This document shows positions 9,044 to 16,707 of a stretch of DNA of 32,878 nucleotides, in pieces. Both the position numbers and the translations under genes were made by a program. Every line of letters starts with the position of its first letter. The stretch's first letter is position 1. The stretch comes from Acidimicrobiaceae bacterium. Its GTDB lineage: Bacteria; Actinomycetota; Acidimicrobiia; Acidimicrobiales; Ilumatobacteraceae. The stretch lies in contig NZZV01000001.1 in the NCBI GenBank assembly GCA_002698945.1, forward strand, positions 1 to 32,878, read 5' to 3'. The notes beneath the pieces are model-generated. The model had not been told where the DNA came from and made no database searches. It saw only the letters and a list, made by a program, of their open reading frames with translations.

Positions 9044-9920
9044 GACCGTCCTCGATGCGGGTGGGCACCTGGGTGAGCTGGGCACCGGGCGCAGACAGGC
9101 ACTCCCCGGTCGACGCGTCGAAGCGGAACCCGTGCCAGGGGCACGTGAGCACCCCTTCGTCGAGCATTCCACCGTCGAGCGTCATGCCCTGGTGCACGCA
9201 CGCGTTGCGGAACACGGTGAGAGACTGCTCGACGTTGGTGACGACGAAGCTGTGCGGTTCGCCGTCGTCGGGCGTCACGTCGATGCGGCGCATCTCGCCG
9301 GGCGGGATCTCGTCGATCGACATGCCTCGCACCCAGCCGGTGTCGCGCTTGCGTCCGATCTGGTCGAGCGGGATGAACGCGACGGTCGGTTGGTCGTCGA
9401 GCTGTTCGACCCGCTCGATCTCCTCGACGTGACCGATCAGCGCCTCCTCGACCCCTTCCCGTAGCGTCGCCGCCGACATCGAGCAACCGTTGCAGCTGCC
9501 GTGCAGCCGCACGTAGGCGGTGCCGCCCTCGACGCGGACCAGCTCGACGTCGCCGCCGTGCGATTGCAGGTACGGGCGTACCGCGTCGAGCGCCCGTCGT
9601 GCCCGGGTGGCCGGGTCGGCCCGAATGATGCCGTGGAGGCCGAGGACCGCCCGCACGTTAGGGTCGTCAACGAGATCGAACAGGAGCTCCTTACCCCGCG
9701 GGTCGTCGCGCAGGGTCCGGACGATGTGGACGAGGGCCGGACGGTGGAACGCCTCGATCGCCATGCGAAGGTCGGTGGCCGCGCTCCTCGCGGGCTCATC
9801 GAGCCCGGCGACCGCCCCGGCGGCAGCGTCGACAGCGGTCGCCAACGCCTCGAACTCGGCGTCCGGTTCGTCGGGGCCGACCGGTTCACGGGCTTCCCGC
9901 GTGGTCTCGACGGCGGTCAT
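9015..9920 (-). CDS. NifU-like / Rieske [2Fe-2S] fusion protein
   Basis: A 301-residue protein with two iron-sulfur modules. Residues 105-172 form a NifU C-terminal-type domain (LDAVRPYLQSHGGDVELV) with the cluster motif CNGC at C143 and C146. Residues 205-300 form a Rieske domain with both halves of the motif, C241-x-H243 and C260-PW-H263. The N-terminal 100 residues are helical and unassigned. The cluster therefore encodes a soluble carrier with ligands for a possible [4Fe-4S] (or transient) cluster and a [2Fe-2S] cluster. In mycobacteria, iron-sulfur proteins encoded beside Huc and Hhy hydrogenases are needed for electron delivery to the respiratory chain; an equivalent role here is inference. 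The ATG at 9920 overlaps the TPR-gene stop by four bases. Confidence 0.85.
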   Translation of the reverse strand: MTAVETTREAREPVGPDEPDAEFEALATAVDAAAGAVAGLDEPARSAATDLRMAIEAFHRPALVHIVRTLRDDPRGKELLFDLVDDPNVRAVLGLHGIIRADPATRARRALDAVRPYLQSHGGDVELVRVEGGTAYVRLHGSCNGCSMSAATLREGVEEALIGHVEEIERVEQLDDQPTVAFIPLDQIGRKRDTGWVRGMSIDEIPPGEMRRIDVTPDDGEPHSFVVTNVEQSLTVFRNACVHQGMTLDGGMLDEGVLTCPWHGFRFDASTGECLSAPGAQLTQVPTRIEDGHVWIRAAGA

Positions 9921-11185
9921 GCCGAGTCCTGCCGGATGAGGCTCTCGTGCTTGGCGACCTCGTCGAGCACCGAACGCACCGCCATGACCGCGTCGTGCTC
10001 CTCGAACTCCTCGAAGATCGCCCGTGCTTCGTGCAGCCGGGCCTTGGCATCGTCGAACGCACCGAGGTGGGCGAGCGCATTCCCCTGATTGGCCAGCACG
10101 CGGGCGCACCCCTGCGGGTCGGCATCCCGGTCGCGATGGGCCAGGACCTCCTCGTACAGCTCGACCGCCTCGGCGATGTTCTCGGCCTGGTGCTTGGACG
10201 GCATGTACACCAATGCGTTGGCGAGGTTGAGCTGGGTGCTCGACCACCGGCCGGGGTGGGTCTCGGGCGTGAAATAGGCGAGCGCCTCGCGCATCGACTG
10301 CACAGCGACGCCGACTCGCAGCTGATCGGACGCCTCGTGCATGGGTATCGTCAGGTAGGCGAGGCCGAGGTTCGCATTGGCGATCGCGAACGTCTCGGGG
10401 GCGGTGTCGGCGGTCACCAACGCCATCGCCTGGTGGTAGTGGTCGATGGCCTTCTGCATGAGCCGCGGCGCGGCTTCGGACATCTCTTGGAACATCGCGC
10501 CCGCGGCGACGTGCAACTCGGCGCGGCTGACGTGGAGGTCGGTCCCGCTCAGCGCGTCGATCGCGGCCTGGAACGTGACCGAGGCGCGCTGCACCCCTCC
10601 CTCGTCCAGTTGTGCGTTCGCGAGCTGGCCCATCAGCTGGCCGGCGAGCGCCGCCGACACAGGTCGGGCGGCCTGGGCACCCTCCTCGAGGTGTTCGATC
10701 GCCGCCGCCGAGTCGCCGCGTTCGAACGCCGCCGTGGCATGCGCAGCGTGGACCATCGCCGCCACCTCCCCGTCAAAGGCGTCGGATGCCGGCGGTGACG
10801 GACGCAGGCCGACCGCGAACCCGAGCGTCTCGACGAGTCCGTGCAACGCCGGATCGCCGGTGACCACTGGGTCGGTGACCAACACCTGGAGCTCGGCCGG
10901 GTCGGGCGCGAGCACGAAGCGATTGATCCGCACGACCGGATCGGCGGGGTCGAGGCGATCGAGTTCGGCGAGTGCAGCATCGGCGTCGCCACCGAGTGCG
11001 CGCTCGTAGTACGCGAGGCCGTCCGGGAAGGCGGACGGCAGCTTTCCGGCGGCCAACGACTCGCGCACCCCGTCATGACCGTCGCCATCGACGATCAGGA
11101 GGAACCCGGCGGGCAGTGGGAACACGCCGAGTGGCTGTGGCCGGCTCAGCAGTGTCCGCGGATCGGTGGTGGAGACATCAACCAT
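9917..11185 (-). CDS. TPR-repeat protein of the hydrogenase operon
   Basis: A 422-residue, mostly alpha-helical protein. The C-terminal two thirds show tetratricopeptide-like helix pairs with alanine-rich cores, for example residues in IANANLGLAYLTIP, STQLNLANALVYMPS, AEAVELYEEVLAH, CARVLANQGNALAHLG and AKARLHEARAIFEEFEE. The first 100 residues (GVFPLPAGFLLIVDGDGHDG) are a separate domain I do not recognise. No signal peptide is seen. TPR proteins usually mediate protein-protein contacts, so a role in assembling the hydrogenase or its partners is reasonable but not shown. The ATG at 11185 overlaps the upstream small gene by eight bases, indicating coupling. Confidence 0.82.
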   Translation of the reverse strand: MVDVSTTDPRTLLSRPQPLGVFPLPAGFLLIVDGDGHDGVRESLAAGKLPSAFPDGLAYYERALGGDADAALAELDRLDPADPVVRINRFVLAPDPAELQVLVTDPVVTGDPALHGLVETLGFAVGLRPSPPASDAFDGEVAAMVHAAHATAAFERGDSAAAIEHLEEGAQAARPVSAALAGQLMGQLANAQLDEGGVQRASVTFQAAIDALSGTDLHVSRAELHVAAGAMFQEMSEAAPRLMQKAIDHYHQAMALVTADTAPETFAIANANLGLAYLTIPMHEASDQLRVGVAVQSMREALAYFTPETHPGRWSSTQLNLANALVYMPSKHQAENIAEAVELYEEVLAHRDRDADPQGCARVLANQGNALAHLGAFDDAKARLHEARAIFEEFEEHDAVMAVRSVLDEVAKHESLIRQDSA

Positions 11186-11408
11186 TCAGTGGCCCTTCGA
11201 TGTTGCGGTCGGCGCTTTGACGAACCCAGCCGGCTGCGATCCGGGCATGACGCTCGGTCGGGTAGTCGTTGATCCGGCGACGGACGACACCGTCGGGGAA
11301 CACGACCACGATCTCGACGATCCAGCGGCCGCGATCCTCTGACACCAAGGTGTCGACCGCGACCGCCGGCTCGCCGGGGGTCGGGTGGGGATCACCGGAG
11401 GTCGACAC
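11178..11408 (-). CDS. small conserved-looking protein of unknown function (76 aa)
   Basis: A 76-residue protein starting at GTG 11408. It overlaps the upstream gene by 17 bp and the downstream TPR gene by 8 bp, so it is firmly embedded in the operon. The N-terminus is Pro/Gly-rich; the rest predicts strand-strand-helix (GRWIVEIVVVFPDGVVRRRI, then TERHARIAAGWVRQSADR). I do not recognise a family. There are no cysteines or membrane spans. Its position among hydrogenase genes suggests an accessory role. Confidence 0.7.
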   Translation of the reverse strand: MSTSGDPHPTPGEPAVAVDTLVSEDRGRWIVEIVVVFPDGVVRRRINDYPTERHARIAAGWVRQSADRNIEGPLNG

Positions 11409-11715
11409 GGAGTGCTCCGCTGGCGTGGTCCCAGATCGCGGCCCGCTCGCCGACCGGCGAAACGCCGGGCGGGAGCGCTTCCCAGATCAGGGTCGACCGG
11501 TCGCCCTCCTGGTTGCGCTGCTTGAGCAGCAGACCGCCACCCTCGGTACTGACCAGGGGCATCAGCCACAGCTCGCCACCGCGGGCGATCGCGACGAGCG
11601 CGTCCGCCGGGAAGTACGAGCGCGCCACCGCGGCGGACACCCGTAACGAGCCGGCCGCGGTGAACTCGACCGTCGTCGCGGTTCGATCCGCCCGTTGGTC
11701 GGCACCGTGGCTCAC
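11392..11715 (-). CDS. protein of unknown function in the hydrogenase operon (107 aa)
   Basis: A 107-residue protein starting at GTG 11715, overlapping the protease stop by four bases (GTGA). It is beta-rich: VEFTAAGSLRVSAAVARSYF, ALVAIARGGELWLMPL, GLLLKQRNQEGDRSTLIWEA, RAAIWDHASGALRVDL. It has no cysteines and no membrane span. The segment with ARSYFPADALVAIARGGELWLMP is reminiscent of small proteins seen beside group 1h hydrogenase proteases, but I cannot name the family. A role in large-subunit maturation is only inferred from position. Confidence 0.72.
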   Translation of the reverse strand: MSHGADQRADRTATTVEFTAAGSLRVSAAVARSYFPADALVAIARGGELWLMPLVSTEGGGLLLKQRNQEGDRSTLIWEALPPGVSPVGERAAIWDHASGALRVDLR

Positions 11716-12248
11716 CGGTCATCCCACATGCTCCGTATCATCGCGCCGACTCGGTGCATGGCGGTCGCGATGTCGTCGGTGAGCGGCGCACCCGGCTCGG
11801 TCGACGCCGCCTCGACCAGGTACACGACGATGTCGTCCGGATAGTCGTCGCCGAGCAGCCAGCGACCGAACGAGAGCGCGTGGTCCCACCGGAACTGATG
11901 GGTGTGGATGCCATCGAGCGCCGGCAGGTCCTCCAACTCCTCGCCGGGCACGCGGTAGATCGTGCCGGGCGCGGCACCGGTCGCCGCGGCGTCGACGATG
12001 ACCACTCGGGCGGCGCCGCGCATCTTGAACGCGACGTCCATCCCCGCGGTCCCACCGTCGACCAGCGTGACGTCGTCGGGGACGCCCTGCTCCCAGAGGT
12101 GCCGGACGAGCGTGGGGCCCACCGCGTCGTCACCGCGAAGCAGGTTGCCGCAACCGACGACGACGGTCTGCCCGTCGCGATGGGCGCTGAGCGACTCATC
12201 GAGCGCGATCCGGCGCGCTTCGTCGATGGAGAGCCCTGGTCGCGCCAC
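11712..12248 (-). CDS. [NiFe]-hydrogenase maturation protease
   Basis: A 178-residue HyaD/HybD-type endopeptidase that removes the C-terminal extension of the large subunit once nickel is in place. The family signature GCGNLLRGDDAVGPTLVRHL (near residue 30) contains the acidic nickel-sensing residue, DGGTAGMDVAFKM follows, VVIVDAA is the second acidic site, and HTHQFRWDHALSFG supplies the conserved histidine. The start is a GTG at 12248, only four bases after the hhyL stop; no closer in-frame ATG exists. Its substrate is almost certainly the adjacent large subunit, which keeps an unprocessed 19-residue tail. Confidence 0.9.
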   Translation of the reverse strand: MARPGLSIDEARRIALDESLSAHRDGQTVVVGCGNLLRGDDAVGPTLVRHLWEQGVPDDVTLVDGGTAGMDVAFKMRGAARVVIVDAAATGAAPGTIYRVPGEELEDLPALDGIHTHQFRWDHALSFGRWLLGDDYPDDIVVYLVEAASTEPGAPLTDDIATAMHRVGAMIRSMWDDR

Positions 12249-12252
12249 CCCG

Positions 12253-13860
12253 TCAGACCATTCCGTTGATGACGAACTTCGAGAGCTCCTTGCCGGTCTT
12301 GCCGTCGTAGGCGTGCACGGTGCAGACCAGGCACGAGTCGAAGCTGCGTGCGACGTGGCCGAGCTCGACCGGGTCGGACGTGTCGACGATCGGGGCACCG
12401 ACGAGCGCCTGCTCGATCGGGCCGAGCGAGCCGGCGCCGTCGCGCGGACCGATGTTCCATGCGGTCGGGGTGATGACCTGGTAGTTGGCGATCTTGCCGT
12501 CCTCGATCACGATCCAGTCCGACAGCGAACCACGGGCGGCCTCGGTGGACCCGAAACCCTTCCCCGACTCGTGCTCGATCGGCTTGGTGTAGAAGCTCCC
12601 CTGCAGGTCGAGCTCGTCGAGCCATTGACGCGCCCACTTGTAGTACTTCGGGCCCTCGTGCATGCGGGCCAGCTGGCGCGTCATCACCGACGGTCCGATC
12701 CGGCTCATGATGTCGAGGAACAGCGGATCGTCGTCCTGGTGTGGCGCCGCGTCGGGCGCGGCGGCGGCGATGCGTCGTGCGAGCGGACCGGCCTCGAGCG
12801 GGACGTGTCCGACGCCCTCGACGTCGTAGCGGGGTGACTTCGCCCACGAGTACTTGTCCTGCTTGGCGCCGTCGGCCGGATCGATCGGAACGGTCCGACC
12901 CTCCCACGGGTGGAGCAGGCCCGACCCCTCGTAGAACGAGTGGGCGGTGTCCTCTGCGACGCGCATGTGGTCGAATTCGGAGAACTGGCCGTTGACGTAC
13001 ACCCCCGAGCGACCCATCAGAGCGGCGTTGCGGCCCTCGATCGTCGGGTTCTCGTACAGGCCAGGGTCGAAATAGGTGCCGGTCGCGAGATAGTTCCCGA
13101 CGCCCTGTCCGTACGTGTCGAGGCCGACATCCATGCAGTACCGGATGAAGAAGCCGCAGTCGCTGTCGTACTGAGCCTCGTTCTCGTCGACCCAGGCGAG
13201 GACGTCGTCCCACGTCTTGTTCTCGAGCCAGCGGTCGACCGAGCAGCCGAGCCACTGGCCCTCGAGCCACGCCCGGTTCCAGTTCTCGAGGATTGCGATC
13301 GAGCGGCTGACCTCGGCGAGCGTCGGCGCGCACATCACCCCGCCCGGCACCATGAAGCTCGAGTGCGGCCACTGACCGCCGAACATCGCGTAGACCTCGA
13401 CCGGCTTCTGCGAGAGGACGACTCCGGTCTGATAGCTCTCGCCGACGTATGGGGCGAACCGGCGGACCGCTTCGTCGTACATCGGCGACTTGGCGTAGTT
13501 CTTGTTCGTCAGGTCGATCGCGAACAGGGCGTAGAAGTAGCGGGGGATCGACTGCAACGTCTCGCACGCTTGCGCAATGTTGCGGATCAAGGTCGCGTTG
13601 TGCGGCATGTGCGTGGCCCATGCCGTGTCGAGCGCGTAGGCCGACTTGTACAGGTGGCTGCCGCCGCAGATCCCGCAGATGCGTGGGGTGACGATGAGGC
13701 CGGCCTGTGGGTCCTTGCCCTGCAGGATCATCTCGAAGCCACGGAACATCCCGGCCGTCGTCCATGCCGAGCTGACATGGCCGTCGTCGATGGTGACCCG
13801 GACGTCGAGATCGCCCTCGACCCGACCGAGCGGGCTGACACTGAGATCGATGGTGCTCAT
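12253..13860 (-). CDS. hhyL: [NiFe]-hydrogenase large subunit, actinobacterial high-affinity type
   Basis: A 535-residue catalytic subunit that binds the Ni-Fe(CN)2CO site and splits H2. The N-terminal motif TPRICGICGGSH has C62 and C65, and the C-terminal motif DSCLVCTVH has C510, C513 and H516, so all four nickel-ligand cysteines are present. Nineteen residues follow H516 and form the cleavable tail. The L1/L2 motif wording and the general sequence resemble the group 1h (formerly group 5) enzymes of Streptomyces, Mycobacterium and Ralstonia, some of which oxidise atmospheric H2. There is no Tat signal on its partner, so the enzyme is expected in the cytoplasm or on the inner face of the membrane. 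ATG 13860; the small-subunit stop is 15 bases upstream. Confidence 0.95.
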   Translation of the reverse strand: MSTIDLSVSPLGRVEGDLDVRVTIDDGHVSSAWTTAGMFRGFEMILQGKDPQAGLIVTPRICGICGGSHLYKSAYALDTAWATHMPHNATLIRNIAQACETLQSIPRYFYALFAIDLTNKNYAKSPMYDEAVRRFAPYVGESYQTGVVLSQKPVEVYAMFGGQWPHSSFMVPGGVMCAPTLAEVSRSIAILENWNRAWLEGQWLGCSVDRWLENKTWDDVLAWVDENEAQYDSDCGFFIRYCMDVGLDTYGQGVGNYLATGTYFDPGLYENPTIEGRNAALMGRSGVYVNGQFSEFDHMRVAEDTAHSFYEGSGLLHPWEGRTVPIDPADGAKQDKYSWAKSPRYDVEGVGHVPLEAGPLARRIAAAAPDAAPHQDDDPLFLDIMSRIGPSVMTRQLARMHEGPKYYKWARQWLDELDLQGSFYTKPIEHESGKGFGSTEAARGSLSDWIVIEDGKIANYQVITPTAWNIGPRDGAGSLGPIEQALVGAPIVDTSDPVELGHVARSFDSCLVCTVHAYDGKTGKELSKFVINGMV

Positions 13861-13875
13861 GATGGTTGGAGTCCG

Positions 13876-14847
13876 TCAGACGACGAACATGTCCTCCTTC
13901 GACCATTCGGGCGCCGCAACCCTGGCTGCGGCGGCATGGGCCATGTATGTCAGGTGGTCGGTGCCCTCGGGCACTTCCTTCGGGATCACGCCGTTGACCT
14001 TCTGGGTCTTGAACACGGTTCCCGGTGCGAGTTCCATGAAGGGGAACTCGGGCTCGGTGCACCCGAGGCACGGCATGCCGGCCCGGGTCTTCGAGCTCTG
14101 CCGGTTCCAGAGGATCCGGTTGCACGGCGAGTGCGTCATCGGCCCCCGGCATCCGAACTCGTAGAACAAGCAGCCGGTGCGGGTTCCTTCGCCGAACGAC
14201 AGCGTCGACTGCTTGTACTCGAAGAACTGGACCCTGGTACAGCCGGTCTGCGTGAACGTCTTGAAGAACGTCTGCGGCCGGTGCAGGTCGTCCAGGGCGA
14301 TGTCGGCCGTTCGCCCGGTCGCGAGCGCCACGAGGATCTGGGTGATCCAGTCGGGGTGCGCCGGACAGCCGGGGATGTTGATGACCGGGAGGCCGGCCTT
14401 CGAGGTGAAGTCGGGGCCCAGGAACCCGCCCTTGGCGCGCTTGTGGAACTGCAGACCGGTCGAGTCGGTGGGATTCGGCGCTGTCGCGGGGACTCCGCCC
14501 CAGCAGGCGCAGTCGCCGATCGCAACGACGATCTTGGCGGCCGCAGCGAGCTCCTCGACCCACTCCTTCATCGGACGGTCGGCGAAGATGTTGTAGCGGC
14601 CGGAGCCGTCGGGCCCCTCGATCACCGTGCCCTCGAACACGAAGATGTCCATCTCGCGTTCGCCGCTGACGCAGTCGCGGAAGATCTTCTGCGCGTTCTC
14701 GCCCAGCTCCATCCCCAGCGACGGATGCCAGATGATGTCGAGCCCGAAGTCGACGATCAGATCGACCACATTCGGTTCGTCGGCGTTGAGGAACGACATC
14801 GTGTTGCCGCTGCATGCCCCTCCGTGGAGCCAGAGCACTGAAGCCAT
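13876..14847 (-). CDS. hhyS: [NiFe]-hydrogenase small subunit, actinobacterial high-affinity type
   Basis: A 323-residue electron-transfer subunit holding three iron-sulfur clusters. It lacks the Tat leader of membrane-bound uptake enzymes and begins directly with MASVLWLHGGACSGNT. Proximal-cluster ligands are C12, C113 (GDCACWGG) and C161 (IPGCPAHPDW). The position of the second cysteine in the standard CxxC is N15, so a fourth Cys is absent. This agrees in type with the published Ralstonia actinobacterial-type enzyme, which uses three Cys and one Asp, although which acidic residue serves here (D23 is near) is unclear. Distal and medial ligands are suggested by H189, C203, C226, C233, C242, C260 and C263. 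A weak AAAGGA precedes the ATG at 14847. Confidence 0.95.
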   Translation of the reverse strand: MASVLWLHGGACSGNTMSFLNADEPNVVDLIVDFGLDIIWHPSLGMELGENAQKIFRDCVSGEREMDIFVFEGTVIEGPDGSGRYNIFADRPMKEWVEELAAAAKIVVAIGDCACWGGVPATAPNPTDSTGLQFHKRAKGGFLGPDFTSKAGLPVINIPGCPAHPDWITQILVALATGRTADIALDDLHRPQTFFKTFTQTGCTRVQFFEYKQSTLSFGEGTRTGCLFYEFGCRGPMTHSPCNRILWNRQSSKTRAGMPCLGCTEPEFPFMELAPGTVFKTQKVNGVIPKEVPEGTDHLTYMAHAAAARVAAPEWSKEDMFVV

Positions 14848-14881
14848 GGTGTTGACGTGTCCTTTCCGATCGGCGGGCCGA

Positions 14882-15409
14882 TCAACCGTTGCGTGCGTCC
14901 AGGCGGCGCCCGAGGGCCCGCGAGATCTCGATGAACATGCCGATACCGCGCTGAACGTCGGGGTCTCTCAGGGCCCGCATCGCGCCGAACGCTCCCTTGA
15001 CCGCCGTGCCCTCGGCCGCAGCCGTCGCGGCTCCCTCGGTGGCGGCCTCGCTCATCATGGACAACAGCTCGATCGTCTCCGGCTTGGTCATCGACGAGTC
15101 GAGGATCGTCTGGAGAGCGGGCGCTGCGGCGGCGAGCTCGCCGGCGATCTTCGTGAGCTCCGAGAGCGTCGGCGCACCCTCCGGCCGGGGGCCGCCCGCG
15201 CGCTGGAGATCGTGGATCCCTTCGACGAAGGAGTCCATGATCGACTCGCTGCGTTCGATCATCCCGCTGAGGCCGAGCACGAGGGTCGACAGCAGCTCGG
15301 CGTTGTCGAGCAGGGTCACCAGGGAGGCAGCGACCGCGGGATCGTCGAGCCGTTCGGCCACGGCATCGATCGGACGGCTCGGCCGGTTCGTCGCTTCGAG
15401 TGACGTCAT
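14882..15409 (-). CDS. DUF1641 protein, first gene of the hydrogenase operon
   Basis: A 175-residue helical protein with the DUF1641 pattern: LDDPAVAASLVTLLDNAELLSTLVLGLSGMIERSE, and near the C-terminus DPDVQRGIGMFIEISRALGR. DUF1641 proteins are found beside formate dehydrogenases and hydrogenases, but their biochemical role is unknown. The middle has an alanine-rich stretch that may be a linker. The start ATG at 15409 has a GGGGGA-type ribosome binding site. Thirty-four bases separate it from hhyS, and it is the first gene behind the divergent promoter region, so it is probably transcribed with the hydrogenase. Confidence 0.78.
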   Translation of the reverse strand: MTSLEATNRPSRPIDAVAERLDDPAVAASLVTLLDNAELLSTLVLGLSGMIERSESIMDSFVEGIHDLQRAGGPRPEGAPTLSELTKIAGELAAAAPALQTILDSSMTKPETIELLSMMSEAATEGAATAAAEGTAVKGAFGAMRALRDPDVQRGIGMFIEISRALGRRLDARNG

Positions 15410-15586
15410 GTCATCCCCCTCTGGAATCTGTCCAGGGACTTTGGTCCCGAGTATCCCCGACCGCCAACGTACGTCGGTGTGCGCATTGCCGCTATCCAGT
15501 GTGCGTCGCTATTGTCCATCCCCGGTGCACTTCGCGAATAATCACTATCCGTCCAGCGCAGACCTCATCCAGGGAGCGACGACGCC
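15410..15586. promoter_or_regulatory. divergent control region of the hydrogenase operon and the AraC-type regulator
   Basis: 177 bp between the starts of the DUF1641 gene (-) and the AraC-type gene (+). Three related direct repeats are visible: CGCTATCCAGT at 15490-15500, CGCTATTGTCCA at 15507-15518 and CACTATCCGTCCA at 15543-15555. AraC-family proteins usually bind paired direct repeats, so these are good operator candidates. A perfect palindrome, GGGAC-TTTG-GTCCC (15435-15448), lies 26 bp before the hydrogenase operon start codon and may be a second site or a leader hairpin. No confident -35/-10 pair can be called by eye. Confidence 0.5.
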
Positions 15587-16660
15587 GTGACCGCGGCCAC
15601 GGTCACGGGCCGACTGACGCGCCTGCAGAGCCTGAACACACGGCACACGTTCGACGCGCCACGACCACGTCTGCGGCCCCGCGGACTGCCGCCCGCCCTG
15701 GAGCCCCACGGGATCTACGCGGCGGCGAATCCGGCGGAGGCCGCGATGTTCGGTCGCGACCTGCTCGGGGCGCACCGTGTGCACGTCGCCGACGGCGACC
15801 ACGCCGGCTTCGCCTCGTCGTTCCACGCCGTGCTGGTGCGCGACGTCACCCTCGGCTACCTCGACTACACCACCGCGGTTCGGGTCGAGGTACAACAGCT
15901 CCCCGACGACGTTCTGGTGATCGTGCCCGCGAACGGCACCTCGGCGATCGCGATCGGCGACGAGACGGTGCACACGAGCCCGATCCATGCCGCCGTCCCA
16001 CGACCCGGGGCACCGCTGACGCTCGAGTGCGACGCCGACGCCGCCCACCTGATCGTGCGGATCGATCGCGCCGCGCTCGACGTCCACCTCAGCCGCCTGC
16101 TCGGTCGGTCGCTCGCCGCCCCGATCGACTTCGTGCCGGCGTTCGACCTGAGCGCGCCGCGCGCGAACCGATGGAACTTCGCGATCCAGATGCTTCACTC
16201 GGAGCTCTTCGAGCGGGCGTCGCTCGTCCACTCCGGGATCGGCCACGGGCCGCTCGAGGAGTTCCTGATGAGCGCGCTCCTCTTCAGCCAGCCGTCGAAC
16301 TACTCCGACCTCCTGTCGCCGACGTCGGTCGCAGTGCGGCACACGGTCCGAACGGCCTGCGACTTCATCGAACGGAACCTCGGCGCCGACCTCACCGTCG
16401 CCGACATTGCCGGCGCGGCGGGCGTCAGCGTCCGGACATTGCAGCACCAGTTCTCGGAGGATCTCAGCCAGACCGTCACCGGTTTCGTGCGGAGTCGACG
16501 GCTCGAGCGGGCGCGTGCTGACCTGGCCGACAGTGTGCCGGGGTCGGGCGTGACGGTCACCGAGATCGCATCCCGGTGGCAGTTCAACCATCTCGGGCGG
16601 TTCGCCGTCACCTACCGCGAGCGGTTCGGCGAGTCGCCCTCCGAGACACTTCGCCACTGA
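15587..16660 (+). CDS. AraC-family transcriptional regulator
   Basis: A 357-residue regulator. Residues from about 30 to 220 resemble the AraC-binding-like domain often found in regulators with an AdpA/NitR or XylS layout (ELFERASLVHSGIGHGPLEEFLMSALLF). The C-terminal 100 residues carry both helix-turn-helix units: DLTVADIAGAAGVSVRTLQH and the second around VTEIASRWQFNHLGRFAVTY. The start is a GTG at 15587 with AGGGAG upstream. It is divergent from the hydrogenase operon, which it probably controls. The ligand is unknown; the domain gives no sign of a metal or H2 sensor. Its 3' end converges on the cbbR-like gene, 45 bp away. Confidence 0.9.
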   Translation: MTAATVTGRLTRLQSLNTRHTFDAPRPRLRPRGLPPALEPHGIYAAANPAEAAMFGRDLLGAHRVHVADGDHAGFASSFHAVLVRDVTLGYLDYTTAVRVEVQQLPDDVLVIVPANGTSAIAIGDETVHTSPIHAAVPRPGAPLTLECDADAAHLIVRIDRAALDVHLSRLLGRSLAAPIDFVPAFDLSAPRANRWNFAIQMLHSELFERASLVHSGIGHGPLEEFLMSALLFSQPSNYSDLLSPTSVAVRHTVRTACDFIERNLGADLTVADIAGAAGVSVRTLQHQFSEDLSQTVTGFVRSRRLERARADLADSVPGSGVTVTEIASRWQFNHLGRFAVTYRERFGESPSETLRH

Positions 16661-16685
16661 CGGGTCCGCGAGGGTCCCGATCGCC

Positions 16686-16707
16686 GACGCCATCGCGCTG
16701 CGGCGTC
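16686..16707. terminator. hairpin between convergent regulators
   Basis: GACGCC (16686-16691) pairs with GGCGTC (16702-16707) around a ten-base loop, in the 45-bp gap and stop region between the convergent araC-type and cbbR-like genes. It may end both transcripts. There is no T-run. Confidence 0.35.

Noticed and set aside
11738-14815. A 1025-codon minus-strand open frame over the hydrogenase genes, and a 643-codon plus-strand frame at 12910-14841
   Set aside because: Both are out of frame with or opposite to hhyS and hhyL, and give Arg-rich sequence without domains.
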